DNA from: Ceriagrion tenellum
Taxonomy: Eukaryota; Arthropoda; Insecta; Odonata; Coenagrionidae
Assembly (NCBI GenBank): GCA_963169105.1
Contig: OY720637.1
Span: 27,213,925-27,277,924 of the forward strand
DNA length: 64,000 nt
Reading direction: 5' to 3'
Part shown: one piece after another, positions 30,961-41,289 of the stretch
How the letters are laid out: every line of letters starts with the position of its first letter
How positions within the stretch are numbered: the first letter of the stretch is position 1
Notes under the pieces: model-generated
What the model saw: only the letters and a program-made list of their open reading frames with translations
The model's database searches: none
What the model was told of the DNA's origin: nothing
Position numbers and translations under genes: made by a program

Positions 30961-32045
30961 ACGTTATCTCTACAAACGAAACTTTCAATTCAAAGATATA
31001 TTCTCAATTATTATGTGGGTTAATCTTTAGGGATAGGTTGAAATGAGACAGATTAAGTAGCCGAAATGGATATGATAGAACCATCTAATATCTATTGGAA
31101 CAAGTAATATTCATTTCTAATGTCTAAAAATCAACCATGAATCACATGAAGTTTGAAAAAATCTAGAATTTCTAACGGTCCTCGATTAACAATGTTCCCT
31201 TATCACTCTATGAGCCAATATCGTGGATTATTCGTATTTGATTTTATGACTCTTGAGAGGGCTGCACTGTGACAGTTACGTTACTTTGAGTGGACCCCCC
31301 CTCCTCCCCCTCATTAACCTCCGTGTGTTTTTAGGCGATCCCCTCAGCCCGTTCGCAGCGTGTTAAGTTGGTAATGTAGTTTATGCCCGACCCCTTACTT
31401 TCTTTTGGTTCTCGTCTCTGTCCAACATAGCCTCTCCATCCTTTTCCACAGCCACATCTCATATCCCTCTAAAGTAGTTCCTTAATCAATGTCCTGATTC
31501 TTGGAACGTACAGTAGCACACTCCGCATTATACATGTTTGGTCACTCTTTGACCTTTGTACTTATTTACAGGCTCTTCCTTGGCTTTCGAACGTAGCAAT
31601 CACCAATCTTATCGTCTTACGGTCATTGTGCGCATTCCTTCTTGTAGGGGGGTCGAGTCACGCCGGAGGAGAAGAGCAGAGAAAGATTCGGCTTGAATTC
31701 TTACGAATGAATTTCCGAATCGTCCCTGTCCGCTAATGGCAGATAGTTTGATGAAAATGTGTACCTTTAGTGCTTAGCGATCTAACTTTGTGGCATGTCT
31801 GGCTCATAGATTATTAAAGAGTGAAATTAAATAAACTTTATAACATCGTGACAGTTTTTGGAAAAACTCCTGACCAGTTTCAACACTTGTGCATCACCAT
31901 CGAGAGATATTAAAATGTGCGATAACATGATCGTTTCCGGTTAAATTATGCACCTTATTTATTTGTCGATACAGTCATCTTGACTCTCTCTGAATAAGAT
32001 AGAAAATATGACTGCAGTGATAGCACCATCCATAAGGTCGGTTAC
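30961..32045. other. Spacer, little recognised
   Basis: AT-rich. A CCAGTTTCAAC motif and nearby sequence at 31855-31920 resemble the minus-strand form of PLE-type termini, but without a usable core. Confidence 0.35.
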
Positions 32046-32049
32046 GATA

Positions 32050-32102
32050 TGAAGGAAATTTTTAGCTATTGAAAGCCACCTCATGAGTCTCATCGCATCC
32101 AA
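32050..32102 (+). repeat. Direct repeat, first copy (partner at 32992-33043)
   Basis: AGCTATTGAAAGCCACCTCA and GTCTCATCGCATCCAA recur at 33003-33043, about 940 bp downstream in the same orientation. The pair brackets SINE-2 and a PLE-type inverted pair. Too long for a target-site duplication; perhaps a terminal repeat of an unrecognised element. Confidence 0.65.
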
Positions 32103-32115
32103 GATTTTATCATTA

Positions 32116-32335
32116 CCCCGCCGGCCCCGGTGACGGCGGGTCCTCGCCTGCTAAACCGAGGGTCGCGGGTTTGAGACCCGCCTGGGTGGGTTTTTCACCA
32201 CCCAGGGCATGGATGTATGTGAAGTACTGTTGGTCCGGTTCCTGGAAAACCTGATGACAGGCTCAGCAGCCTATCGGGATTCCGGGGACATACGGGCCAA
32301 AAGAATCGTCCGGCAAACAAAAAAAAGCGTTTTTT
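32116..32335 (+). mobile_element. SINE-2, tRNA-derived
   Basis: Has a TCCTCG...CGAGGG arm, then a GCGGGTTTGAGACCCGC stem-loop, which carries a box B-like sequence as in a tRNA T arm. It continues with GGGTGGGTTTTTCACCACCC and GCATGGATGTATGTG, and ends in an A-rich tail (about 32320-32330). The same family occurs inverted at 37218-37320. Anticodon loop length is not standard, so a SINE and not a tRNA gene. Confidence 0.7.
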
Positions 32336-32419
32336 GAGTGCACCAACGATTAACCCTGCTTTGCTTACTAGGCGTTATCTCTGAAAACCATCGGATGTAC
32401 AATTGTAAGTTTTTTTCTC

Positions 32420-32690
32420 GATTTACAATGAAAGTTTTACTATTTTTTCACTTTAATATTAACCAACGATCAAGTTTCAACTCAGAGGGTCATTATCAAG
32501 GTTGATAATGATAATGTCACTCTGTGTTGATAATGGTAACAACAACCAATTTGACAACCAAGTTAACAACTGATAATAAAACTCTGTGTTGATAATAATA
32601 ATAATACAACTCTGATAACGATATTCTGTGTTGAAACCCGGTCGGTGAATAATAAATAAGAGCGAAAATAGTAAAAGTTTTTTTTATTGA
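32420..32690. repeat. Inverted PLE-type terminal pair with ATAATG tandems
   Basis: Arms 32432-32500 and 32607-32690 share a TACTATTTT-type end and TTGAAAC/GTTTCAA cores. The right arm TTGAAACCCGGTCGGTGAAT resembles the terminus at 40.05-40.11 kb. Between the arms, ACTCTGTGTTGATAAT recurs about three times. Confidence 0.55.
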
Positions 32691-32991
32691 TCATGAACAT
32701 AACAAATTTTCACAAAGTGACGCCTGATGTTACTTCTTCAGTAGGATTTTTGTTGGGAAGGACGGAAATCAACTTTTTGCAATTTAAGTGATATGCGTAA
32801 CTGCTATAATTAATGCAAAACTTGTCAGGATAATTATAAGAAATAAGGGAGTGTCAAAACAGCGTAAAAAATTGAACTTGAAATCAAAATGAGAAAAATT
32901 TATATCTAAATATAACTTGAGCTACAAAAATTGGGAAAACTTGAAACGCGAAGAACTTTACTACTACCCATAAAATTGGCTAAAATATATA

Positions 32992-33043
32992 AAGAAAATG
33001 CTCAGCTATTGAAAGCCACCTCAGGTGTCTCATCGCATCCAAA
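32992..33043 (+). repeat. Direct repeat, second copy
   Basis: Partner of 32050-32102; see there. Confidence 0.65.
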
Positions 33044-33204
33044 AGTTAATTATTTCATTCGATTATTTTGGTGAATGAAAAAATGACATCGGAAAAAGAA
33101 TCGCTGGTATGGACGTTGGCGCTTTCAGGAAGACTTGCCAACGGCATAGCTTTCCGTAAGTGTTTGTAAACTTTGTTTGTTTGTAAAAATGTTTGTAAAC
33201 TTTG

Positions 33205-33945
33205 TAAGCGACGTTGACTAAGTTTATGTTACAAAGTAGAAATTATAGAGGTAGTAATGTGCTAAACATCACCTTTGGGAACAACAACTTTGAAGGTATT
33301 AAAAACTTTACCTATTTGGGTACCAATGTGTCCTCGGACAACGATGAGACCAAGGAAATAAGAAAGCAAATAGATGCAGCAATCCGTACCTACTACTTCC
33401 TACTTCCTGTCTTTAAGTCTAAAAATATGTACAGAGAAACAAAGGTTAAACTCTATAAAACCCTTATACGTAAAGTTCTGACATACGGAAGTGAAGCGTG
33501 GACAATGACGGCCAAATCTGCTGAACTACTGGATAGCCTAAAAAGAAGAATGCTGAGGAGAATATATGGGACAGTAAACAGTGAAGGGATATGGAAAATT
33601 CGTTGGAACAGTGAAATATATGAACTGTACAAAGAACCTAAAATTTCCACACACATTAAGCTAATGAGGTTCCGATGGGCAGGACATGTCCAGCAGATGC
33701 CAGAGACGATGGTGGCAAAAAAAAGTCTCCTTGTAGAGTACGGGAGGAAAGAGACCAGTGGGGAAACCAAGGGCAAGGTGGGAAGATGATATAAGCAAGG
33801 ATGCAATAGACCTATTAAGGATCAGGAACTGGAGAGATCAGTCAAGAGACCGAGATGAATGGAGACGAAAAATTGACGAGGCCAAGGCTCAACTAGGGCT
33901 GCAGCGCCATTGGAGAGAGAAAGCAACGTCGGCACCCAAAGGTTG
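33205..33945 (+). pseudogene. LINE-C: RTE-like RT C-terminal region
   Basis: The frame 33214-33789 encodes EGIKNFTYLGTNVSSDNDET, IRKQIDAAIRTYY, KVLTYGSEAWTMTAK, RRMLRRIYGTV and RFRWAGHVQQMPE, the thumb and C-terminal region downstream of the RT active site in RTE-type LINEs. A frameshift near 33760 moves the end to the next frame, GKPRARWEDDISKDAIDLL (33758-33943), which continues the same family pattern. The RT catalytic core is missing upstream, so it is 5' truncated. One frameshift and an otherwise open 191-codon frame suggest moderate age. Confidence 0.85.
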
Positions 33946-33949
33946 AAAA

Positions 33950-35030
33950 AATACATGGCTTTACCAAAATTCTCTTCTAATCGTTTTTAGTTGTATCAGC
34001 AAGTTTCGCTTTAATGGTGAATTAAAAATTGTGTTTTTTTTTATTTCCTGCTGTTGCATCATTTTTAATTTAATTTTTGCAGCTGCGTCTACCTAACGCA
34101 CCACCTAAACAAACCGTAGATCCTTAGGCAGAGATGTTTTGGAGACTTTGCACGGTCGATTCCCTGAAAAACCGATGGCAAGCCAAGAGTGGCTTATCGA
34201 CCCGCCCATACACCACTGTACGTATTCGGCGAGCTGATAAAGTTGGATTTACGGCTTTTATTATCGAATATGTTCAGCCGCAGAGTCCCTTGCGCGCTTC
34301 GCTTATATAGAAGGGTAAGTAGATGTGAGATCAGTCCAATTGACAATCACCTCTACCTTCAACCAATAACGGAGATTGCATTTTGTAACATATTTTTGGT
34401 GTTAATCTCAAAGTGATCTCTGAAACAGTTACGCTAGTAAAGTGATATTGGTATTTCCGTCATATGTTTTGCCTTTCACATTATGAAAGAGCATACGCCT
34501 AAAGTTGATATTTTACAACGATTGTATTGTTATTCAACCGACGGATTTATACGTATTTCAACAGTTGTTCCCGTGATTTTTCCTGCAACACGAGGAGTAT
34601 TTTCCAGTGTACCCCAAAAATATTTTCTTACTCTGACTGTCAATTTAACTTCATATCTTTTCCCCTCATGTTAACAGTATAATATACTTACTTCTCATTT
34701 AATCGCGCTAATCCGACATCTTCCCTCTTTCACCGTTTTCAACATGACGTAAACCCTCAATACGTCACACAATTGAGAACAAATACGTCACCCAATTGAG
34801 AAAATTTTTTTCATGTATGCAATTTTTTTGAATCCCTAATCATCGTCAATCAGAACCTTAATCGGCAACTTCCACTCAATTGCCTTCCTAGCTCTGATTG
34901 TTTCATCTATATATATTAATTTTGTAGCGTGTCAGTCATTCTGTAACCGTTTTATTTCTTTCTCTGTCAATTTTTTAGCTAGAAGAGTGAGGTTTGGTGC
35001 GTTGAATGTGGAATCTCTGTCTTCATGATT
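33950..35030. other. Spacer, nothing recognised
   Basis: AT-rich; short open frames with no known sequence. Confidence 0.35.
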
Positions 35031-35034
35031 TGGT

Positions 35035-35220
35035 AGTAGTTTTGGATTTTTATAGCTTGGGCGTGTGGCAGGTGGTAGGTGTAAGATATTTGGAGATGAA
35101 ATGGAGACATGAATTAAAAGGAGTGTATTTAGTTAGTTTACATAAGACCCAAAAGAGCGACTGCTTGGGTGTGTGGCAGGAGGTGTTAGGTTACCATCCG
35201 TGCAAAGGTGTAAGTTATAT
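35035..35220 (-). mobile_element. LINE-A 3'-UTR fragments
   Basis: Two pieces, at about 35055-35130 and 35165-35215, match the LINE-A 3' UTR (GGGCGTGTGGCAGGTGGT, GAGATGAAATGGAGACATG, TGTGTGGCAGGAGGTGTTAG). Broken and reiterated, probably from two nested copies. Confidence 0.55.
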
Positions 35221-35689
35221 TTTTGGGTTATGGTTGCAGCAACCAGATGCTGGGAAACACAGTGACAAGGGAGAAAGGCCAAAAGGGAAAGTGGAAGACA
35301 GTAAAGGTTGAAACAAAAGAAATCCAAAGTGCTCTCATATTCAAATGGCTTTAAGAACAACAAAGGAGAACAGTGAATAAAAAAATAACATTTTCACCAA
35401 GGAGCTATTTTTAGACTAGGACACTTACCCCCTGCGGGTACACACCCCTGATCACGGAGTGAGCAGGTCAGCTCCCTGCTAGTTACGTAATAATTCCTCT
35501 ATTGCTCATCCCGCTTCATCTATTTCAGTCTTGGTTTCTCTCTGAATTTCTTCCTATTCGTGCTTGATTGCTTGTTGTCCAAGCAGGAAGTTATGTTGTC
35601 TTCAATATTAAATTTTATTATAATTCTTTTAAAATACTAATAAAACTTAAAGTGGTAACTGCTTGAGTGCCCTATCTATATCATGATAA

Positions 35690-35890
35690 AATCTACCGTT
35701 AACAAAAGGCCCATTGTTATAAATATACTGGAATAGAATCCATACTGAAAATGTGTATTATACTTTTCCACACTTATTTATTGTAAACGTACAACGCGTT
35801 TTGTAGCTTGCCGCATCGTCAGGAACAATTGTTTATCTTTTATTTATTAATTGTTACGATAGTAACCTTACGCTAGAAGTGGGGTGGTTA
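35690..35890 (-). repeat. PLE terminal repeat, distal copy
   Basis: Direct repeat of 36475-36660 (shared: AAAGGCCCATTGTTATAAAT, TTTATTGTAAACGTACAACG). On the minus strand it reads CTGACGA (35822-35816), T, GCGGC, a short loop, a GCTAC stem half, then AAAACGCGTTG: the hammerhead-like order with the G of GAAA lost. ACGCGT is self-complementary. Confidence 0.65.
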
Positions 35891-36474
35891 GAAATGGTTT
35901 AGGAAGAAACGGCTCACACCCCTGATAACACGGTGCTGGAGTGACTTTGTCTGTCCTTTTTCAGACAGTGTTTTCGAAAATGATTTTTCTCTTCCAAACT
36001 CTTCGCACGACTTCTTTATTGCTGGGCTTCCATTTATCTTCATCAGTTTTCCATAGCACTTCACCATGCACTACACCATAGCACTACATTGCAATTTCCG
36101 TAGCACTACACTTCCGTAGCAGACATAAGGAAGATATTTTTCCTGGAGGTAAAATTGAGGGATACGATCTTAGCAGCTGGAGCGCCTAAAAACATGTCTT
36201 CTATTCGGAAATAAGCTCACGATAACAGTGTTGCTCCAACATGTATTATCACACAACCATTGATGAAATACCTCTTTTGTTTCCGAAAACGCATGTTACT
36301 GAAGTAGATATAGAAATAAAGTCGGCTGAGTTGCCGATGGCTGTTTTTTTTCTTTTAAGGTAACGGAAATCTGAATACTCTTTGTACCATTTACAATGAA
36401 TTGGTGATCGTTTTTGAAAGGCTTAGTGTCCAAAGAAGGATGGAAATGATGCGACGGTGAAGATTGGCCTACCT
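35891..36474. other. Interior between two PLE terminal repeats
   Basis: No coding match recognised. ACACCCCTGAT plus flanking sequence appears twice (35445 and 35915 regions), hinting at local duplication. Confidence 0.35.
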
Positions 36475-36660
36475 TTAACGAAAGGCCCACTGTTATAAAT
36501 ATACTGAAATGGAATTCATACTGAAAATGAGTATTGTACTTTTCCAAACTTATTTATTGTAAACATACAACGCCTTTCGCAGATTGCTGCATCTTCGGGT
36601 GCAATTGTTTATCTTTTTATTTATTGAATGTTACGATATTAACCTTACGCTAAGAAGGGG
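36475..36660 (-). repeat. PLE terminal repeat, proximal copy
   Basis: Lies just downstream, on the minus strand, of the GIY-YIG remnant, the position expected for a PLE terminal repeat. The minus strand has CCGAAGA, T, GCAG, CAAT, CTGC, GAAAG: a perfect 4-bp stem with a 4-nt loop, but U4 and one GAAAC base are altered relative to the hammerhead core. Confidence 0.7.
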
Positions 36661-36689
36661 GGTTTTGGGGAACAAACTAAATTTTGGGT

Positions 36690-37029
36690 GGAAAGGCCGG
36701 GAAATATTTGTTTGGGAGCTTGTGAGGAGGGAATTTTTTTCGGAAAGGAGTGGGAAACGCAGCTCGTAGCAAAGGATGGTTGACTCTCTGACAATTTCTA
36801 TCTGCTCCAAAGCATCCATCTTTTAGCCTTTTGGTAGAACATGTAAAATTTTGGAGATAAAATCACATAGGTGACTGTTATCAAGCAGATGCTTGGCAAA
36901 TTGAGAGTTGGTACCCATGTTAAAGTAACTTGGTGAGTGTTTTTTGATGCGTGTTTTGTAATTTCGTCCAGTTTGACCTATGTATGCTGCATTACAACTA
37001 GTGCATTTAAAATTGTAAATACCTGACCT
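36690..37029 (-). pseudogene. PLE GIY-YIG endonuclease remnant
   Basis: The minus strand reads SGIYNFKCTSCNAAYIGQTG, RNYKTRIKKHSPS, SQFAKHLLDNSH and ILHVLPKG, a stop, then KMDALEQIEIVRES. GIY and YIG with their spacing, the following Gly and Arg (GQTGRNYKTR), the Glu in MDALEQIEI, and the CxxC Cys pair (KCTSC) all match the endonuclease joined to Penelope-like RTs. A premature stop and an upstream frameshift near 37035 inactivate it. The RT expected further upstream on the minus strand (beyond 37040) is absent. This is the clearest evidence that PLEs shaped this window. Confidence 0.85.
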
Positions 37030-37217
37030 GAATAATCTATCTACTTATTTTTTCGTTATGGATCCGGATATGAAATTCTTCCGCGAAATGACCCCTGAAG
37101 GTGTCAAGTTTATACTGAAATAGATCGTCTGTTGAGCGAATCGTTACTTGTTTTTATTTCGAGAGAACCTAGATCTATATAGTCCTTTTTTACAATCAAC
37201 TCGTTTGAGGATCACAA

Positions 37218-37320
37218 TCATCCATGTCTTGAGTGATGAAAAATCCACCCAGGCAGGATTCGAACCGCCACCCTCGGATGACCACGTAAGGACTTTACCC
37301 CGTCGATACACTGCAAAGTA
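37218..37320 (-). mobile_element. SINE-2, inverted fragment
   Basis: The minus strand has GGCGGTTCGAATCCTGCC (box B with T-arm stem) followed by TGGGTGGATTTTTCATCAC, as in 32116-32335. The 5' part around 37300 has a GACGGGGTAAAGTCC sequence with box A-like content. Confidence 0.7.
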
Positions 37321-37334
37321 GTTTTTTCCAAATT

Positions 37335-37855
37335 TTCTTAAATTCAGCAAGGTTTCCTTTTCTGAACTTATACCAACTTTTAATCAAATCTGGAAAGCTT
37401 AAAATTTTATGCAAGTAAAACTTGCTAAAATTTAGAAAATTTTTCCTTGTCTACACATTATAAAAAATTAAATCACAGATACTGTACTAAATGTTCACTA
37501 TAAAATATGGGGTAGAATGTTTTGCATAAGTGTATACTTGTGAGGTTCAGGTAGGAGTGTTACTTCAAAAATTGGATCACTGCAGTCTATTTCCAACAAT
37601 TTTTATGAATTTCAGGCCTAATGGGGTTCTCAGAGAAAATATACAATTAAATATAACAGTTACCCTGCATTCTATTTGGAAGAATTATTTTTGTGGGAAC
37701 AAAAGACTCATCCAGTTTTGAGACAAATAATGTGTAGGTTTGCTGATGCCTGAGACAAACTTCAATTCAGGCATTGTGCTGAATTTCAGTAAGTTTTTCT
37801 ACTGAAAAAGTCTGGAAAGTTTAACTCCGAGACCTTGCTGAATTTAAAACATTTT
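37335..37855. repeat. Possible TIR element with CAGCAAG/CTTGCTG ends
   Basis: AAATTCAGCAAGGT at the left and ACCTTGCTGAATTT at the right are complementary, and TCTGGAAAG follows on both sides. CTTGCTGAA-type motifs recur inside. No target duplication was found. Confidence 0.4.
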
Positions 37856-37919
37856 GCTGCATTTCAGCAAGTTTTGTATGAACTGAAAATTTTTAAGTTT
37901 TGAAGTTAACCAGTTTTAG

Positions 37920-38775
37920 CATCTACATTTACACACTACCCTGCGAGCCGCCGCGTGGGCGTCTGGCATGGGGTGTTAGGTCACCAGCCGTGTAAAGATG
38001 TAAGGTTTTGGGAGGTGAAATGGTGACGTGTAATGGGAGTGTATTTAGTGGAGCTTTAGTAGAGTTTTTTGTGGTTGTTTATTGTGCGCGGATAGAACGA
38101 GTTTTTGAATCTATCTGTTCGGCAATGGATCTCTCTTATTTTATCGCTTCTATCCCACCTAGAGGTATAGTAAGGCGTCATGATAATATCCTCTGTGTCG
38201 CTCCGAAACAAATCAGTTATGAATTTCTCAAGCTTTTCTGTGTATTTAATTTTTTTGTTAAATCTTTGTGTTTAGGGTCCCAAATGACTGTGGCGTATTC
38301 GAGGTGTGTCCTAACCAGAGCGAAGTAGCATCTCTTTTTTACTTTTTCATCCGAGGGCGTTCCTATTATACGCTTAACATAACCTAGTTTCTTTTATGCT
38401 GTGACGCATATGTTTTGAATGTGTGTTCCCCAAGATATATATATATAAGTTAAGGTGAATCCAAGATATTTTACTGTATTCAAAGATTTTATGTTTACTC
38501 CGCCCACAATGTAGGTATGGCATTTGTGTCATTAATTTCGCAGGATGTGAATTGTGGTGCATTTATTAAGATTTAATTCTAGCCCCCACTCCTGGCACCA
38601 CGAATGAACATTGTTAAGATCCGATAACAGAACTTCGAAGTCCGCGTATTCGCTTATTCCATATTAGATAACTGTATCGTCTGCAAATTATCTTAATTTA
38701 CGGCTAACTCGAGAACTTTGGTCATTAATACAAATAATGAATAAAAGAGGGCCAATCACGTTTCCTTGGGGAACC
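37920..38775 (-). pseudogene. LINE-A RT motif B to tail
   Basis: Minus-strand copy starting at a CATCTACATTTACAC tail and GCCGCCGCGTGGGCG 3' UTR. It has an internal deletion between the TDRYKNSF/FQS region and the KDLTKK region (about 38230). It continues through an HSWCQEWGLELNLNKC stretch, FADDTVI (motif C, Asp pair kept), and INDQSSRV to a PQGNVIG motif B at about 38760. The copy ends there, against LINE-F. Confidence 0.8.
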
Positions 38776-39285
38776 GGATTTTTTTCATTTCATTTCATTT
38801 ATTTCTGTCCACAGATCATATACATGATACAAGACACAGTCAAAGTCACAAAACAATTACAACGTACATGAATAAATTACAATCCCACAGGGAAAAAAAC
38901 GAAAAAGAAAAAAAACAACATACAATACAAATAAATAAAAAATATCTTTACTCAACTTAACCCCTATACAAATCTTTCCTCAAAAAACTCATCAACACTA
39001 TAATAATATTTATTGGACAATACTTTCTTCAATTTTATATGAAATAATGAGGGAGAAGGAATTGATTTGAGTTGAGAGGGGAGTTTGTTATATATTTTGG
39101 AGGCTATTTTATATGGGGCATTAAAGTTAGAGGAGTAGGAGCAATGGTCAGAATGAATATCCAGTTTATTTCGGGTGTCATGAGTGGCATTGGTAGAGAA
39201 CTTTTCTGGGTTATTTTTTACAAACATTGCACAAGTAAGAATATAGAGTGAGAGAAAAGTAAGTATATTCAATTTGATGAAAAGT
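38776..39285 (-). pseudogene. LINE-F C-terminal fragment
   Basis: Minus frame 38964-39272 reads THDTRNKLDIHSDH, APYKIASKIYNKLPSQLKSI, and FHIKLKKVLSNKYYYSVDEF, the end of a LINE ORF in which the (F/Y)..KL.. then short C-terminal helix pattern is typical. The 3' end is the AAATGAAATGAAATG tail at about 38782-38800, directly beside LINE-A motif B. Either LINE-F inserted into the LINE-A copy, with the rest of LINE-A lost, or LINE-A was truncated first. Confidence 0.75.
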
Positions 39286-39289
39286 GGCT

Positions 39290-40020
39290 TACCAGGTGTA
39301 GGTACGAATAGGTAATTGGTAATAGGATATTAAGAGAGCACCAAAAGTACGTCTTGGCATTCAACTAAAAATCTTTCCCACTGCGGGAAGTCGATCCACA
39401 GCCTTGGTTTTGGTTAACCAGTCCTCAATTTTTCTCATCGACCTAAATCATTATAGGGCCGAAACATGAAATCAGTGAAGGAAATACTTTCGCCATCCAG
39501 ATTTATACGTCAACTTTTTGGTCATTTATTTTCAATATATTGGGTGGAAACAGCATTTTTTCTAAAGAACGCTTACATAAATGTGATATTTCTTATGAAT
39601 TGTGTTCCACGCATTTGCGAGGAAACCTTTTCAAACACCCTCCACCGTAGCGGTCGTTTTCGCTTGCCCGCTTCCAAATGGATTTGGGGACGAGATGTGG
39701 AACATGGTGACGAAAGAAATATCCGAGGAGGGAAACGGACAACTCTCACACTTTCTTGTAATAACGAAGGGTTGATGGAAGGCGAGAAGTTGCCCTTCTG
39801 CCGTTCCCCTCCACTTCTAAGTCGCCCTCGAGATTTTTCGACCCGCGACCACAGATCGAAATTCGATAGGCAATACCTGTTACTCCAGCGAGGCGTTGAT
39901 GGAGGACGAGTGAAATGGAGAGTTTGCGTGATTTTTCGTGAGATCATTTTCTGGGACTAAATTTTGTACAGCGCGTGCATATATGCGTTAGAATTTCATC
40001 TGAGGGTCATTTGTGCTATT
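39290..40020. other. Spacer, overlapping unrecognised frames
   Basis: Open frames of 164 codons (plus, 39466-39960) and 124 codons (minus, 39573-39947) overlap. Neither resembles a known protein, and both cannot be real. I do not call a gene. Confidence 0.35.
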
Positions 40021-40024
40021 AAAA

Positions 40025-40135
40025 GCCGTTCATAATGAACATTAAAACCTTAACTATTTTCACACTTTTTATTATTCATCGGCCAGGTTTCAACAATTAG
40101 TGTGTTTATCAAGGTGATATTTCAAAAGTAAGCGA
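40025..40135 (-). repeat. PLE-type terminal repeat, single
   Basis: The minus strand reads TTGATAAACACACTAATTG, TTGAAACCTGGCCGATGAAT, then AATAAAAAGTGTGAAAATAG, matching the right arm at 32.62-32.69 kb. No inverted partner is visible nearby. Confidence 0.5.
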
Positions 40136-40189
40136 GGTCTTATATACCCATTGGATATGGAGGGGGTTGAAAGGGAGGGGGAGGGAAAA

Positions 40190-40503
40190 TGCAGCAGGTC
40201 AAAATGATGGAAACAGGTTGGGAAGGGGTTTGTGTCATACATCTTAAGCCAGTAGAACTTACGTCACAAAATACACAAACAAAGGGCCACAACAGAGCAA
40301 CTAAACCGAAGAGTCAAAAAAGTAAAACCAAATGCCTCAGCAGAACCCCAAATGGATTGTCAGACAAGAGCAGTATTACCTCACCAAATGAAAGCTCAAA
40401 AATTTTTATGAATAATAAATACAAAGTCACAATTTTAATAGAGGCGAATTCGAAATCAATGCATGGTCATTACAAATGGAGTAAACTCAGCAGGATAATT
40501 TAA
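40190..40503 (+). other. Unrecognised 104-codon open frame
   Basis: Lysine- and serine-rich product with a KYKVTILIEANSKSMHGHY stretch near the C-terminus. I do not recognise it. It could be a piece of a retroelement gag-like ORF, but no family motif is visible. It lies beside a PLE-type terminal repeat. Confidence 0.25.
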
Positions 40504-40594
40504 ATTTCCTACTGCTATAAAAAAAATCTGCTGATCAAATATCTCAATATGGCCGTCACATATGTTGCGACATCACTGGCTCCTATCCCAGGAT

Positions 40595-41285
40595 ATACAT
40601 GTATATACATACCAAGCACGCCGTTCCCTTCTGGGGTAGGTACAGTCACAAAGTTTCACTCATAAATAAATATTTGTACACCTAACTCTGCTTCAATAAT
40701 TTCCTCCATACAGACCTATCCTTGCAAACCTCTTTTGCCTCATTTACCCCTTTACACTACTTCATACACGCCCTCCTGTTTTTAAGACTCCTAATATTCC
40801 TCCTCCGAAGAATTTCCTGAACCACAACCTTCTCGGCCTATCTCTACCTCTCGCACCATTCATTTCACTCTTATATATCTGTTTCGTTATTCGACCCTCA
40901 TCCATTCTCTCAACATGGCCAAATCAACGAAGCACACTCCTTTCATATATGTCCATTACTGGGGCATCTAATCCACATTCATTTATTACCCACTCATTTC
41001 TGATCCTATCCACCCTACTTTTGCCGCAAACATTCCTCAGATAACTCATACCCACGGCGTTCAGTCTACTCTTATGTCTATCCTGAAATACCCATGTTTC
41101 ACTACCATTCAACAAAGTGGGGAGAAGTACACTTTGGTACATGGCGATTTTTGCTTCCTTAGACTGGCACTCATTCCTTGATATGCTCCGCATGCTACCT
41201 ACCACAGGATATTCTCGCTGTAAAAACTGAATTCCTGGTCTCCATTTGAAAGTTTCTTCAAAGATTTGGAAAAAATTCAAAGGGC
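40595..41285 (-). pseudogene. LINE-D C-terminal region, copy 3
   Basis: The longest LINE-D piece. Frame 40924-41280 reads RNECQSKEAKIAMYQSVLLP, TLLNGSETWVFQDRHKSRLN, YLRNVCGKSRVDRIRNEWVI and YERSVLR; after a frame break, the ARGRGRPRK and NRRACMKQ-type regions follow down to 40700. The 3' end CACGCCGTTCCCTTCTGGGG and an ATACATGTATAT-type tail lie at 40595-40640. 5' truncated upstream at about 41285. Confidence 0.85.
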
Positions 41286-41289
41286 AAGC

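Noticed and set aside
32130..32200. tRNA gene on the plus strand
   Set aside because: T-arm stem is good but the T loop and anticodon loop are not standard, and the downstream part recurs at 37.2 kb: a SINE.
39466..39960. 164-codon plus and 124-codon minus open frames overlapping
   Set aside because: Mutually exclusive, no recognised motif, no splice or promoter context.
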